NCBI RefSeq assembly: GCF_014595885.1
Contig: NZ_JABUKC010000003.1
Coordinates: forward strand, 310,001-374,000
Source: Microcella alkalica
GTDB taxonomy: Bacteria > Actinomycetota > Actinomycetes > Actinomycetales > Microbacteriaceae
Direction: 5' to 3'
DNA: 64,000 nucleotides
Of this stretch, positions 17,665-26,752 are shown piece by piece. Each line of letters begins with the position of its first letter. Positions within the stretch are counted from its first letter, which is position 1. A program made the position numbers and the translations under genes. The notes beneath the pieces were generated by a model. The model was given only the letters and a program-made list of their open reading frames with translations. It ran no database searches and was not told where the DNA came from.

Positions 17665-17679
17665 TATCCATCGTAACGC

Positions 17680-17715
17680 CGACGCCCGCCGAGCGGAAGA
17701 GCTCGACGGGCGTCG
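17680..17715 (-). terminator. Terminator at the end of the cre operon
   Basis: Stem CGACGCCCG(C)CGAGC / GCTCG(A)CGGGCGTCG with one mismatch and a GGAAGA loop, 16 bases past the aldehyde dehydrogenase stop. It separates the cre operon from the pcaI promoter. Confidence 0.7.
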
Positions 17716-17731
17716 GGGGTGCGGCGTTCGC

Positions 17732-19243
17732 TCAGCGCCGGCGGCGGTGCACCGACTGCGGCGTGAGGTAGGCCTCGAGACCCTCGACGCCGTACTCCAC
17801 GCCCATGCCCGAGTCATGGCGACCGCCGAACGGCGCGGAGTGGTTCGAGGCGAAGAAGTTGATGCCGACCGATCCCGTGTCGACGCGGCGGGCCACCTCG
17901 AACGCGCGATCCTCATCGGCGCCGAAGACGATGCCGCCGAGGCCGAAGGGGGTGTCGTTCGCCACCTCGATCGCGTGCTCGACATCGCGCACCGGGATGA
18001 TCGTGATGACGGGCCCGAAGATCTCCTCGCGCGCGATCGTCATCTCGGGGGTCACGTCGGCGAAGACGGTCGGCACGACGAAGGTGCCGATGCCGGCCGG
18101 GTTGGGCAGGTCGCCGCCGGCGACGACGCGCGCGCCCTCGTCGACGCCCGAGCGGATGTACCCGCGTACGGTCGCCTCCTGGGCGGCGGTCGCCGTCGGC
18201 CCGAAGACCGTGATCGGGTCGAGCGGGTCGCCGAGGGGCGAGTTCGCGATCGTCTCCGCGACGAGATCGACGACCGCGGCCTCGTTCTCGGGCGTGACCA
18301 GGATGCGCGTGGAGATGTAGCAGGTCTGGCCCGTGTTGCGCAGGCAGCTGCGCACGAGCACCGACCGCAGGTGCTCGAGGTCGGCGTCGGGCAGCACGAT
18401 CGCCGACGACTTGCCGCCGAGCTCGAGCGTGACGGGGCGCAGCAGCTCGCCGCAGGCCGCGGCGATCCTGCGACCCACGGGCGTCGAGCCCGTGAAGGCG
18501 ACCTTCGCGACGTCGGGGTGACGCACGAGCAGGTCGCCCGCGGCGCCGTTGCCGGTGAGGAAATTCACGACGCCCGGCGGGAACCCCGCGGCGGCGGCCG
18601 CGTCGACGAGGAAGCGCGTCGACAGCGGCGTCGGCGAGGCGGGCTTCATGACGACCGTGCAGCCCGCGAGCAGGGCGGGCGCGAGCTTGATGACGACGAG
18701 GTTGATGGGGAAGTTCCACGGCGCGATGAGTGCGCACACCCCGATCGGGTCGCGGTTCACGACCGTCTCGTTGACGCCGTCGGGGAAGGGCCGGATGTCG
18801 TCGCGCTCGAGGTGCGAGGCGAGCCCGGCGAAGTGGCGCAGGATCGACGCGGCGTTCGCCGCCGCCTTCGCCGTCTCGGCGACCGGCGAGCCGTTCTCGA
18901 GCGTGTTGGTGAGGCCGAGGGGCACGGCGCGCGCCTCCACCTCGTCGGCCATACGGCGCAGCAGCTCGGCACGGTGCGCGGGGGTGGTCGCCCGCCAGCC
19001 GGCGAGCGCGGAGCGCGCGGCGGCGACAGCGGCATCCACATCGCGCTCGTCGGCGACCGGCACCGAGCCCCACTGCTCGCCCGTCGCCGGGTCGATGACG
19101 GGCGAGGTCGCGGTGCTGTGCGAGGGGCGCCAGGCTCCGTCGATGAACTGGTCGGTCACGTGCCGGTACGGCAGGCTCTCGACGGCCTCGGCGTGCGCCC
19201 GGCGCAGCGCCCCGACGTCGATCGTCACGGTCGAGGCGCTCAC
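17732..19243 (-). CDS. creG: Aldehyde dehydrogenase of the 4-cresol pathway (CreG-like)
   Basis: 503 residues, NAD(P)-dependent aldehyde dehydrogenase. The catalytic Glu is in LELGGKSSAIV, the catalytic Cys in NTGQTCYIS, and the cofactor loop in FTGSTPVGRRIA. In the described cre pathway this enzyme oxidises 4-hydroxybenzaldehyde to 4-hydroxybenzoate, which PobA then uses. The GTG start overlaps the creD stop (GTGA). Last gene of the operon. The letter follows the published assignment of CreG as aldehyde dehydrogenase. Confidence 0.82.
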   Translation of the reverse strand: MSASTVTIDVGALRRAHAEAVESLPYRHVTDQFIDGAWRPSHSTATSPVIDPATGEQWGSVPVADERDVDAAVAAARSALAGWRATTPAHRAELLRRMADEVEARAVPLGLTNTLENGSPVAETAKAAANAASILRHFAGLASHLERDDIRPFPDGVNETVVNRDPIGVCALIAPWNFPINLVVIKLAPALLAGCTVVMKPASPTPLSTRFLVDAAAAAGFPPGVVNFLTGNGAAGDLLVRHPDVAKVAFTGSTPVGRRIAAACGELLRPVTLELGGKSSAIVLPDADLEHLRSVLVRSCLRNTGQTCYISTRILVTPENEAAVVDLVAETIANSPLGDPLDPITVFGPTATAAQEATVRGYIRSGVDEGARVVAGGDLPNPAGIGTFVVPTVFADVTPEMTIAREEIFGPVITIIPVRDVEHAIEVANDTPFGLGGIVFGADEDRAFEVARRVDTGSVGINFFASNHSAPFGGRHDSGMGVEYGVEGLEAYLTPQSVHRRRR

Positions 19244-19884
19244 GAGAGCAGCTCCGTCTTCAGCAGCGCCTCGGCGCGCGCGAGCTCGGCCTCGGCCATC
19301 TGCACGGCCGCGTCGGTCAGCAGCTCGGGGACGATCTCCGAGCGCAGGCGACGGACGTACTCCGCGGGGCTGAGCCCGAACCAGCCGGAGGCGAGCGCGA
19401 TGCCCGTCGGCGTGAAGCGCCACAGGCGGTCGGCGTCGCGCACGAGGCTATCCTCCAGCGAATGCGAGACCTGGCGCGTGTCGTGCCCGTCGATGATCGC
19501 CGTCACGCGCTCGATGAACGCGTCGTCGTATCCGAGCCCGGGCAGCACCTCGCGGGCGATGTCGCAGCCGAAGCGCTCGTGCTGGAACCGGATGTCGGCC
19601 TTGCGCCAGTCGCCGCCGAAGCCCTCGGAGATGATCTTCGTCTCGTCGACGCGCGCCCAGCCGGTGTCGTGCAGCAGGGTCGTGACGCGCACGAGTAGGG
19701 CATCCGCCTCGGGGTACGCGTCGCACAGGCGCTCGGCGTACGCGACCGAGATCGGGAGGTGGATGTCGTTGCTGCGCGTGCGCGACTCGGTCACGATCGC
19801 GCGCCAGACCGGATCGAGATCGGTGATCGCGGGGTTGCCCTGGATGGGCGAGGTGTCGACGGCGAGGGCGGTGGGAAGAGGCAT
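19240..19884 (-). CDS. creD: HD-domain phosphohydrolase (CreD-like)
   Basis: 214 residues with an HD metal-phosphohydrolase pattern: LLHDTGWARVDE, AIIDGHDTRQ and VRDADRLWRF supply the His and Asp ligands. In the cre pathway CreD removes the phosphate from the oxidised aryl phosphates, giving free 4-hydroxybenzyl alcohol or aldehyde. It sits between the aldehyde dehydrogenase (4-bp overlap) and the ferredoxin reductase (14-bp gap). A related protein is encoded at 27644-28321. Confidence 0.82.
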   Translation of the reverse strand: MPLPTALAVDTSPIQGNPAITDLDPVWRAIVTESRTRSNDIHLPISVAYAERLCDAYPEADALLVRVTTLLHDTGWARVDETKIISEGFGGDWRKADIRFQHERFGCDIAREVLPGLGYDDAFIERVTAIIDGHDTRQVSHSLEDSLVRDADRLWRFTPTGIALASGWFGLSPAEYVRRLRSEIVPELLTDAAVQMAEAELARAEALLKTELLS

Positions 19885-19898
19885 GGCGGGCTCCTGGA

Positions 19899-21170
19899 TC
19901 AGACGAGCGTGGGCGCGGCCGGCTCGACCACGGACTTCTTGAGCGGGACGGAGGTGTCGGCGGCCGCCTCGGGCGGGATCGTCGCGCCGCGGCCCAGGGC
20001 CGAGCGCACCGCCATGAAGTCGAGCGGCTGGTTGACGCAGTCGGCGGCGAGCAGCTCGCCGTCGCGGTAGTAGAGCACCGAGAACTTCTCGGTGTCGGGG
20101 TCGCCGCGCAGCACCGTCGCGTCGTACCCGGTCGACAGGCCCGCGATCTGCAGCTTGATGTCGGCCTGGTCGCTCCAGAACCAGGGCGTCGTGCGGTACT
20201 CGTGCGGGTCGCCCATGAGGGTCGCCGCGGCGACCTTCGCCTGCTCGAGCGCGTTGTGCACGCTCTCGAGGCGCACGCGCGGCAGGCTCCCGCGCGCGTA
20301 GGGGTTCGGCATGAGGGCGCAGTCGCCCGCGGCCACGATCGACGGGTCGGAGGTGCGGCACGCGGCGTCGACGACGATGCCGCCGTCGACCTCGAGGCCC
20401 AGCTGCTCGGCGAGCTCGGTGCGCGGCACGACGCCGATGCCGACGAGCACGACGTCGGCGAGGATCACGGTGCCGTCCTCGAGGCGCACGCCGCTGACGG
20501 CGTCGGCTCCCTCGATCGCGGCGATGCGGGCATCCAGCACCACATCGATGCCGCGCCGGCGGTGCGCGTCGAGGTAGAACGCGCTCGTCTGCTCGGAGAC
20601 GACGCGGCCGACCAGGCGCGGCGCCGCCTCGAGCACGGTCACGGCGAGCCCGCGCTTGCGGGCTGAGGCCGCGACCTCGAGCCCGATGAAGCCGCCGCCG
20701 ATGACGACGAGCGAGCGGGCCGACTCGAGGCCCTCGGCGATCGCGGCGGCGTCGTCGGCGGTGCGCAGGTAGTGCACGCCCGGCAGGTCGATGCCGGGCA
20801 GGTCGAGGCGGCGGGGCGCGGCTCCCGTGGTAAGCGCGAGACGCGCGAAGGGGATGCGGCGGCCGGTCTCGGTGACCGCCTCGCCTCCGCCGTCGGCGTG
20901 CCGCTCGATCGCGGCGATCGTCTCGCCCGTGACGACCTCGACATCGTGCTGCGCGAACCAGTCGGCGGTGCGGAAGATGAGGTCGTCGCTCGTGATCTCG
21001 CCCTGCAGGTACGCCTTCGACAGCGGGGGGCGCTGGTACGGGGCGTGCGGCTCGTCGCCGACGAGCACGATGGGGCGCTCGTCGCCGAGCTCGCGGAGTG
21101 TCGCCGCGAGCTGCACGCCCGCCTGCGATGCTCCGACGATCAGGGTCGCGTCGTTCGCGGTGGCGGCCAT
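19899..21170 (-). CDS. creE: FAD-dependent ferredoxin reductase (CreE-like)
   Basis: 423 residues. Two dinucleotide-binding motifs are visible, IVGASQAGVQLAATL for FAD at the N-terminus and VVIGGGFIGLEVAAS for NAD(P)H near residue 150, plus the FAD-contacting AAGDCALMP. This is the putidaredoxin reductase type. It ends 1 bp from the ferredoxin gene and would feed electrons from NAD(P)H via that ferredoxin to the P450 CreJ. Confidence 0.88.
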   Translation of the reverse strand: MAATANDATLIVGASQAGVQLAATLRELGDERPIVLVGDEPHAPYQRPPLSKAYLQGEITSDDLIFRTADWFAQHDVEVVTGETIAAIERHADGGGEAVTETGRRIPFARLALTTGAAPRRLDLPGIDLPGVHYLRTADDAAAIAEGLESARSLVVIGGGFIGLEVAASARKRGLAVTVLEAAPRLVGRVVSEQTSAFYLDAHRRRGIDVVLDARIAAIEGADAVSGVRLEDGTVILADVVLVGIGVVPRTELAEQLGLEVDGGIVVDAACRTSDPSIVAAGDCALMPNPYARGSLPRVRLESVHNALEQAKVAAATLMGDPHEYRTTPWFWSDQADIKLQIAGLSTGYDATVLRGDPDTEKFSVLYYRDGELLAADCVNQPLDFMAVRSALGRGATIPPEAAADTSVPLKKSVVEPAAPTLV

Positions 21171-21171
21171 C

Positions 21172-21492
21172 TCACACCTGCTCGCTGGGGGTCGTGACCC
21201 GGTAGGTCTCGCCCTCGATGAGCTTGATCTGGCACGACAGGCGCGAGCGCTCCTCGCGCTCGACCGCGGTGCCGTCGAGCATCTCGTCCTCGAGCTCGCT
21301 CATCTCGCCGGCGATCGCCGCGGTCTCGTCGGAGACGAAGACGTGGCAGGTGGCGCACGACATGCTGCCGCCGCACTCGCCCACGATGCCGGGCACGCCG
21401 TTGCGCAGGGCGGTCTCCATGATCGAGACGCCGGGCGTGCCCTCGACGATGGTCTCGGTGCCGTCGTGGGCGGTGTAGATGACGGTGGTCAC
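21172..21492 (-). CDS. creF: [2Fe-2S] ferredoxin, adrenodoxin/putidaredoxin type (CreF-like)
   Basis: 106 residues. The cluster ligands are C-x5-C-x2-C in ECGGSMSCATCHVF and a fourth Cys in SRLSCQI, the vertebrate-type [2Fe-2S] pattern used by class I bacterial P450 systems. The GTG start (VTTVIYTAHDG) is fixed by an unusually good AGGAGG site 4-5 bases upstream. It shuttles electrons between the adjacent reductase and CreJ. Confidence 0.9.
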   Translation of the reverse strand: MTTVIYTAHDGTETIVEGTPGVSIMETALRNGVPGIVGECGGSMSCATCHVFVSDETAAIAGEMSELEDEMLDGTAVEREERSRLSCQIKLIEGETYRVTTPSEQV

Positions 21493-21527
21493 GGTTCCTC
21501 CTGGTGGTGTGGGTGGGCGGCGGAGCG

Positions 21528-22271
21528 TCAGAGGTACTGGCGGCCGCCGTCGACGACGAGGGTCTGCCCGGTGACGGAGCGGCTCGCCTCGTCGGCGAGG
21601 TAGAGCACGGTGCCGACGATGTCGTCGGGCTGGATGGCGCGGCGCAGCGCGCTGCGCTCGACGCCGTAGGTCTCGGCGCCCTCGATGAGGCCGTGGCTCG
21701 CCTCGGTGAGGGTAAAGCCCGGCGCGACGGTGTTGGCGGTGATGCCGCGCGGCCCGAGCTCGGTCGCCATGACGCGGGTGAGCCCGATGACGGCGGCCTT
21801 GCTCGCGACGTAGTGGGCCCACTGGGCCGAGCCGCTCATGACGGTCGCCGACGAGATGTTGATGATGCGCGAGCCTGCGCCGAGGTGCGGCGAGCAGGCC
21901 CGGACGACCTGCCAGGGACCCTTGGCGTTGACCGCCATGACGCGATCCCACTCGCCCTCGGCGATCTGCTCGAGCGGTGAGCGCGTGAGGGTCGCGTAGA
22001 TCGCGGCGTTGTTGATGACGACGTCGATGCGCCCCCCGCCGAGCTCGGCGGCGGCCGCCGCGAGCGCGTCGGTCGAGTCGGCGCGCGTGACGTCTACGCC
22101 GACCGCGATGGCCCCGGCGAGGCCCGCCGCGACGCGCGTCGCGGCGGGCTCGTCGATGTCGGCGACGACCACGCGGTCACCGAGCGCGGCGAAGGCTTCG
22201 GCGAAGGCGCGGCCGAGGCCGCCCCCCGCCCCCGTCACGATCACCGTGCGCGGATTCCGCGTGGTCGTCAT
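21528..22271 (-). CDS. creC: SDR-family alcohol dehydrogenase of the 4-cresol pathway (CreC role)
   Basis: 247 residues, classical short-chain dehydrogenase: cofactor motif TGAGGGLGRAFAE, NNAA at about residue 87, catalytic Ser in INISSATVM and Tyr/Lys in YVASK. The likely reaction is oxidation of 4-hydroxybenzyl alcohol (or its phosphate) to the aldehyde. The published CreC is the pathway's alcohol dehydrogenase; assigning that letter rests on role and operon position, not on a sequence comparison. Confidence 0.72.
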   Translation of the reverse strand: MTTTRNPRTVIVTGAGGGLGRAFAEAFAALGDRVVVADIDEPAATRVAAGLAGAIAVGVDVTRADSTDALAAAAAELGGGRIDVVINNAAIYATLTRSPLEQIAEGEWDRVMAVNAKGPWQVVRACSPHLGAGSRIINISSATVMSGSAQWAHYVASKAAVIGLTRVMATELGPRGITANTVAPGFTLTEASHGLIEGAETYGVERSALRRAIQPDDIVGTVLYLADEASRSVTGQTLVVDGGRQYL

Positions 22272-22314
22272 CGTCGTCTCCTCGTGTGCTCTCTGGCGGT
22301 TCCGGTGCGATCGC

Positions 22315-24168
22315 TCAGTCGAGGATCGTGACGGTGCCGGTGTTGCCGTCGACGCGGATGCGCTGACCGGTGCGGATCTCGGTCGACCCGGTGCCCGTGC
22401 CGGTGACGGCGGGCATGCCGTACTCGCGGCAGACGATGGCGGCGTGGCTCATCATGCCGCCGATGTCGGTCACGGTCGCCCGAATCTTGCCGAAGACCGG
22501 CACCCAGCTCGGCGCCGTGACGGGGGCGACGAGGATGTCGCCCTCCTGCACCTCGCTGAGCTGGCTCGCGCTCGAGATGACGCGCGCCGGGCCCTCGACG
22601 ATGCCGGGCGAGGCCGCCATGCCCTTGAGGGTGCCCTCGACCTGCTCGCCCTCGCCGAGCCAATTCTGGATCTGCTCGGTCGTGATGCCCCACAGCATGA
22701 GCGTGAAAGGCTCGGTGATGACCTCCGGCGGGGTGTTGAGCGCCGGCTGCGGCCGAGCGGTCTCGAGCGCGGCGATGATGCCGCGGCGACGCTCGACCTC
22801 GGCGGGCCAGTAGTCGGGCCCGATCGCCGGTGCCCCGACCATCCACCCGTTGACGTAGTCGAACAGCACCTCGCGCACCTCGTCGCGGCGCAGGTAGAAC
22901 ATGTCGTTCGCCTGCGGCCAGAAGCCCTCGGCGTGCAGCACGCCGGAGAGCTGGCGCATCTTGCGCCAGAAGACGCCCATCGTCCAGTGCTCGATGTAGA
23001 AGTTGTGGTTCTCGACGTACGGGTACACCGTGCGGGCGAGACCCAGCTTGCCGCGGAAGGTCTCGAGTGCCTCGCCGTCGAGCAGCTCGGCGTACTCCTC
23101 GGTGATGCGGTCGCGCTCGACCACGAGGTGATCGATGTCGCGGTCGATGTCGGCGCCCGAGTGGATGCGGTCGATGTAGCCCTTGATGAACGCCAGCGGC
23201 GTCGAGGGCACGTCGCGCCAGTACTCGTCGTGAGCGTAGAAGCCGTTGCCCGTGGTGAAGTTGAACCACGGCTCCTGCGACTCCTTCCACTGCGCGAGCC
23301 ACTCGGCGCCGCCGCTGCGGCCCGCGATGGCGGCGAGCACCGCATCCGCGTCGGAGGTGTCGGCGAAGACGTCGCTGAGGCCGTTCTTGACCGCGAGCTT
23401 GGCGAGCTTCTTGAGCTCGTCGTCAGGGCGGAAGAGCTCCATGTCGACGCCCTGCACCATCGTCGCGATCGCCTGGTCGGAGATGCGCGGGAAGACCGAC
23501 TTGCAGAACATGAACAGGTCGAGGTAGGCGACGTAGCCCAGGTTGAGGAACTCGAAGTGGTACTGCCACGCGCGGTACGCCAGCGCGATCATGCGGTCGT
23601 AGTCGCCGAGCAGCTCGGTGCCGGGCCCCGTGCCCTTGCCGCTGAGCACGTCGTCGAGCGCGATCTTCTCGGGCAGGGCCGAGAACTCGATCGACTCCAT
23701 CTCGTCGATCGTGGCGCGCAGCTTCGTGTGCCAGTTCTGAAGCAGGGTCTCCCAGTTCTGGAAGTAGTGACCGGCGCGCTCCATGAACTGGGGCACGCGC
23801 GCCTCGATCTGCTCGGGCGCGACGGCGACGGGCGACATGTACAGGTACCCGTTGTGGATGCGGTACTCGATGCCGTTCGCCGTCGGGATGAGCAGCTGGC
23901 GCGAGTTGTACTGCCCGAGGCAGCCGACCGCGAACTCGAAGCCGATCGTCTCGAACGGCTTCGTCACGGTGGGCCAGTGCTGGCTGTCGCAGAACCAGAA
24001 CTTCGCCTCCTCGACGGCGCGGCGGTTCTCCTGGAAGACCAGGTTGTAGGCGTAGAGGTCCTTCCAGCCCTCGGCGCCGGCCGGCGGGGCCTGGTCGTAG
24101 GGGCTCGGGAACGACCGGGGGGCGGTCGACTCCCCCTCGAGGGAGGGGGCTGCAGTCGTCGTTGACAT
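22315..24168 (-). CDS. Aryl phosphate synthase (CreHI), large PEP-synthase-like subunit with phosphohistidine domain
   Basis: 617 residues. The C-terminal 80 residues are a PEP-utiliser swivelling domain with the phosphate-carrying His in GGMMSHAAIVCREYGMPAV (near residue 573). The first 520 residues carry no ATP-grasp and resemble the central/large subunit of phenylphosphate synthases. With the neighbouring ATP-binding subunit it should phosphorylate the hydroxyl of 4-cresol, the committing step. The start at ATG 24168 has a weak AAAGGATCC site. Which of the published letters H and I belongs to which subunit could not be settled here. Confidence 0.8.
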   Translation of the reverse strand: MSTTTAAPSLEGESTAPRSFPSPYDQAPPAGAEGWKDLYAYNLVFQENRRAVEEAKFWFCDSQHWPTVTKPFETIGFEFAVGCLGQYNSRQLLIPTANGIEYRIHNGYLYMSPVAVAPEQIEARVPQFMERAGHYFQNWETLLQNWHTKLRATIDEMESIEFSALPEKIALDDVLSGKGTGPGTELLGDYDRMIALAYRAWQYHFEFLNLGYVAYLDLFMFCKSVFPRISDQAIATMVQGVDMELFRPDDELKKLAKLAVKNGLSDVFADTSDADAVLAAIAGRSGGAEWLAQWKESQEPWFNFTTGNGFYAHDEYWRDVPSTPLAFIKGYIDRIHSGADIDRDIDHLVVERDRITEEYAELLDGEALETFRGKLGLARTVYPYVENHNFYIEHWTMGVFWRKMRQLSGVLHAEGFWPQANDMFYLRRDEVREVLFDYVNGWMVGAPAIGPDYWPAEVERRRGIIAALETARPQPALNTPPEVITEPFTLMLWGITTEQIQNWLGEGEQVEGTLKGMAASPGIVEGPARVISSASQLSEVQEGDILVAPVTAPSWVPVFGKIRATVTDIGGMMSHAAIVCREYGMPAVTGTGTGSTEIRTGQRIRVDGNTGTVTILD

Positions 24169-24189
24169 GCGGATCCTTTCGGCAGGGCA

Positions 24190-24215
24190 GAGAGGTGGTG
24201 CGGAGAGGTGGTGCG
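24190..24215. repeat. Perfect 13-bp tandem duplication in the CreHI intergenic gap
   Basis: GAGAGGTGGTGCG occurs twice without a gap inside the 89-bp spacer between the two synthase subunit genes, followed by a partial third copy (GAGGG). Confidence 0.8.
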
Positions 24216-24257
24216 GAGGGCGTCGGCCGCGGGTCGGGCCGATGCGGGTCCGATCGG

Positions 24258-25331
24258 TCAGCGACCGATCTGGGTCAGGAGCGAGCGCGTGATGCTCTCG
24301 ATGCCGAACCCCGACGTCGCCGTCGAGGGCTCGGTGGTCTTCGTCGACCAGACGGTCTCGGGTCGCGACTGCAGCAGCAGGAGGTTCTCGCCCTCCGGCA
24401 GCCCGCGGTCGATCGCCCACTCGATGTCCTGCGGGCAGCCGAAGTGCTTCTCGGCGCGCTTGGCGATCGCGGCGATCGCGGCGACGTCGGCGTCGCTCAG
24501 GCAGCGCACCGTGCGCCGCTCGGGCTCGACCTCGCGCTCGACGACGCCGCGGGCGGCGACGTCGGGGACGAGCTCGATGTGCTTGTCGCCGATGATCTCC
24601 TCCGACACGGTGCGCATGACCTTGTCGACGCGGAGGTTGTCGGGCGTGACGGTGCCCGAGACGACGAGCTCGCCGAGGCCCCAGGAGGCGTCGATCACGA
24701 TGGTGGAGCGGTCGCCGTTCACGGGGTCGATCGTCATCGCGACGCCGGCGGTGCGCGCGTCGACCATCTTCTGCACGGCGACCGCCATCGACAGGCCCTC
24801 GTTGGGGATGCCGTTCTTGAGCCGGTAGACGATCGCGCGCGACGTGTAGAGGGAGGCCCAGCACCGGCGCACGTGCGCGGCGACCTCGTCGCGGCCGACG
24901 AGCCACAGGTAGGTGTCCTGCTGGCCGGCGAAGCTCGCGTCGGGGAGATCCTCGGCCGTGGCCGAGGAGCGCACCGCGACCGGGGCGGGCGCGTCGAAGC
25001 GCGACTGCAGCGACTCGTAGGCGGCCGTGAACGCGTCGTGGATCTCGGCCGGCACCGGGAGGCCCGTGATCTCGGCGCGGATCTGCTCGGACACGGCGTC
25101 GATGCTCGCCGTGTCGTCCGGGTCGATCGTGCCGAGCATCCGGTGGATGTCGTCGGCGATGCCGGCGGCGTGGATGAAGGCATCGAAGGCGACCGTCGTG
25201 ACGGCGAACCCGGGAGGGACCGGCAGGCCGGCCTCGGTGAGGGCGACGAGCGAGGCGCACTTGCCGCCGAGGAGGTCGTGGGCGGCGGGCTCGCCGCCGT
25301 CGAAGAACTGGATGTACGCGGGCGCAGTCAT
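24258..25331 (-). CDS. Aryl phosphate synthase (CreHI), ATP-binding PPDK_N-like subunit
   Basis: 357 residues that match only the N-terminal ATP-grasp part of PEP synthase/PPDK: GGKCASLVALTEAGLPVPPGF near residue 22, VAVRSSATAEDLPDASFAGQ near 118, WGLGELVVSG, and the ending DIEWAIDRG...LLLLQSRPE. It lacks the phosphohistidine and PEP domains, which are in the next gene. This split matches phenylphosphate synthase and CreHI: this subunit takes a phosphoryl group from ATP and passes it to the His of the partner. It begins 1 bp after the P450 gene. Confidence 0.82.
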   Translation of the reverse strand: MTAPAYIQFFDGGEPAAHDLLGGKCASLVALTEAGLPVPPGFAVTTVAFDAFIHAAGIADDIHRMLGTIDPDDTASIDAVSEQIRAEITGLPVPAEIHDAFTAAYESLQSRFDAPAPVAVRSSATAEDLPDASFAGQQDTYLWLVGRDEVAAHVRRCWASLYTSRAIVYRLKNGIPNEGLSMAVAVQKMVDARTAGVAMTIDPVNGDRSTIVIDASWGLGELVVSGTVTPDNLRVDKVMRTVSEEIIGDKHIELVPDVAARGVVEREVEPERRTVRCLSDADVAAIAAIAKRAEKHFGCPQDIEWAIDRGLPEGENLLLLQSRPETVWSTKTTEPSTATSGFGIESITRSLLTQIGR

Positions 25332-25332
25332 G

Positions 25333-26652
25333 TCAGGCCTTCCAGGTGACGGGGACGGAGGTCGGGGCGCGGAAGGAGAGGTTCTCGCCGAAGGAGATCT
25401 CGGCGCCCTCCACGAGGCGCAGCTGCGGTGCGCGGGCGATCGTCTCCTCGAGCACGATCTTCGCCTGCAGCTTCGCGAGCTGGTTGCCGAGGCAGTAGTG
25501 GATGCCGTAGCCGAACGAGAGGTGGCTGCGCGCGTCGGGGCGCGTGATGTCGAACTCGTCCGGGTTCTCGAAGACGGCCTCGTCGCGGTTCGCCGAGCCC
25601 ATGACGAGCAGGATGTCGGCACCCTTCGGCACGGCGACGCCGCCGATCTCGGCATCCTTGAGCGCACGCCGGCGCCAGGCGAGGATCGAGCCGCTGTAGC
25701 GCAGCACCTCGTCGATCGCGCCGGGGATGAGCTTCTGGTCCTCCAGCAGGCGCTCCCATTGCTCGCGGTGGCTCAGCAGGACGCGCGCCGAGTTGGCGAT
25801 GAGGGTCGTCGTGGTCTCATGGCCCGCGAAGAGGAGGCTGTAGCAGAGCGAGGCGATCTCGTGGTCGCTGATCTCGGCGCCGTCCTCCTGGGCGCGCACG
25901 AGGTCGCTGACAAGGCTGTCGCCGCCGTCGCGGTGCGCCCGGACGACGAGCTGGATGCACTCCTGCCAGTACTCGACGAGGTTGCGCGCGTGCGGCAGCT
26001 GCTCCTCGTCGGTCAGGTCGCCCCAGGTCATGGCGGCGCGCGAGTCGCTCCAGCGCTTGTAGGTCGGCACCATCGCCGGGTCGACGCCGAGCAGGGTCAG
26101 GATCGTGATGGTGGGGATGTCGTAGGCGATATCGGTGAGGAAGTCGCCGGTCGCGTCGGGCGAGGCGAGCATCGCGTCGAGCGCGGCGATCGTGTTCTCG
26201 CGGATGGTCGGCTCGAGGACCTTGAACCGTCGCGGGGTGAAGGCGCGCTGCGCAATGGCGCGGATGCGGGTGTGCTCCGGGGGCACGCGAGCCGAGAGGC
26301 CGGAGTAGGCCGTGAAGCCGCCCTCGTCCATGATCTTCTTCGCGCCCTCGCTGCGGGGGCGCACGGGTGCCTGCGCGTTCTCGCTCGAGAAGGTCTCCCA
26401 GTCGTCGAAGACGCCCTTGACGTCGTCGTAGCGCGTCACGACCCAGTAGCCGATGCGCTCGTCGAAGTAGACGGGGGCGTGGTGACGCAGGCGCTCGTAG
26501 GAGGGGAACGGGTCCGTCATGTCGAACGGCTCGTACCCGTAGTGGTCCTCGGCGCTGTCGCCGCTCGCGTCGTGGCTCGCGGCGCCGAACTGCCCGTGGT
26601 CGACGGGGCAGCGTCCCGTCGAGGCGGGGGCGGTGGTGATGTCGGTGGCCAT
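25333..26652 (-). CDS. creJ: Cytochrome P450 acting on phosphorylated cresol (CreJ-like)
   Basis: 439 residues, soluble bacterial P450. The I-helix oxygen-binding motif is FAGHETTTT, the K-helix ExxR is EVLR, and the haem-thiolate loop is FGYGIHYCLGNQLAK. Together with its ferredoxin and reductase genes, it should oxidise the methyl group of 4-methylphenyl phosphate in steps. First gene of the creJ-to-creG operon, with an IclR-type operator 81 bp upstream. The order P450-CreHI-SDR-Fd-FdR-HD-ALDH is seamless, all on one strand. Confidence 0.85.
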   Translation of the reverse strand: MATDITTAPASTGRCPVDHGQFGAASHDASGDSAEDHYGYEPFDMTDPFPSYERLRHHAPVYFDERIGYWVVTRYDDVKGVFDDWETFSSENAQAPVRPRSEGAKKIMDEGGFTAYSGLSARVPPEHTRIRAIAQRAFTPRRFKVLEPTIRENTIAALDAMLASPDATGDFLTDIAYDIPTITILTLLGVDPAMVPTYKRWSDSRAAMTWGDLTDEEQLPHARNLVEYWQECIQLVVRAHRDGGDSLVSDLVRAQEDGAEISDHEIASLCYSLLFAGHETTTTLIANSARVLLSHREQWERLLEDQKLIPGAIDEVLRYSGSILAWRRRALKDAEIGGVAVPKGADILLVMGSANRDEAVFENPDEFDITRPDARSHLSFGYGIHYCLGNQLAKLQAKIVLEETIARAPQLRLVEGAEISFGENLSFRAPTSVPVTWKA

Positions 26653-26732
26653 GACGACTCCTTCGTGGTCCGGCAGCGCGTCGGTGCGCTGGGTTCATTA
26701 GAGGCCCGCGCCACGGGAAGGGGGAGCGGTTC

Positions 26733-26747
26733 TTCCGCTCAGTGGAA
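26733..26747 (-). promoter_or_regulatory. IclR-type operator before creJ
   Basis: TTCCGCTCAGTGGAA: six of seven base pairs of a 15-bp palindrome are complementary. It lies between the end of creR and the start of creJ. The same architecture recurs at 27588 and 32386. Confidence 0.6.
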
Positions 26748-26752
26748 ACGAC

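Noticed and set aside
17597-17671. Earlier ATG starts for pcaI
   Set aside because: They would place coding sequence across the perfect palindromic operator and the putative -10, and the added residues do not look like CoA-transferase sequence.
17153-19942. 929-codon plus-strand frame across pcaI and the aldehyde dehydrogenase; similar long frames opposite the CreHI large subunit, copB and clpC
   Set aside because: All are antisense shadows with no recognisable domain and with Arg/Gly/Ala/Asp-rich composition.
22315-25331. Assignment of the two genes as phosphoenolpyruvate synthase
   Set aside because: The PEP/pyruvate-binding TIM-barrel domain is absent and the neighbours form a P450-based cresol pathway; aryl phosphate synthase fits better.
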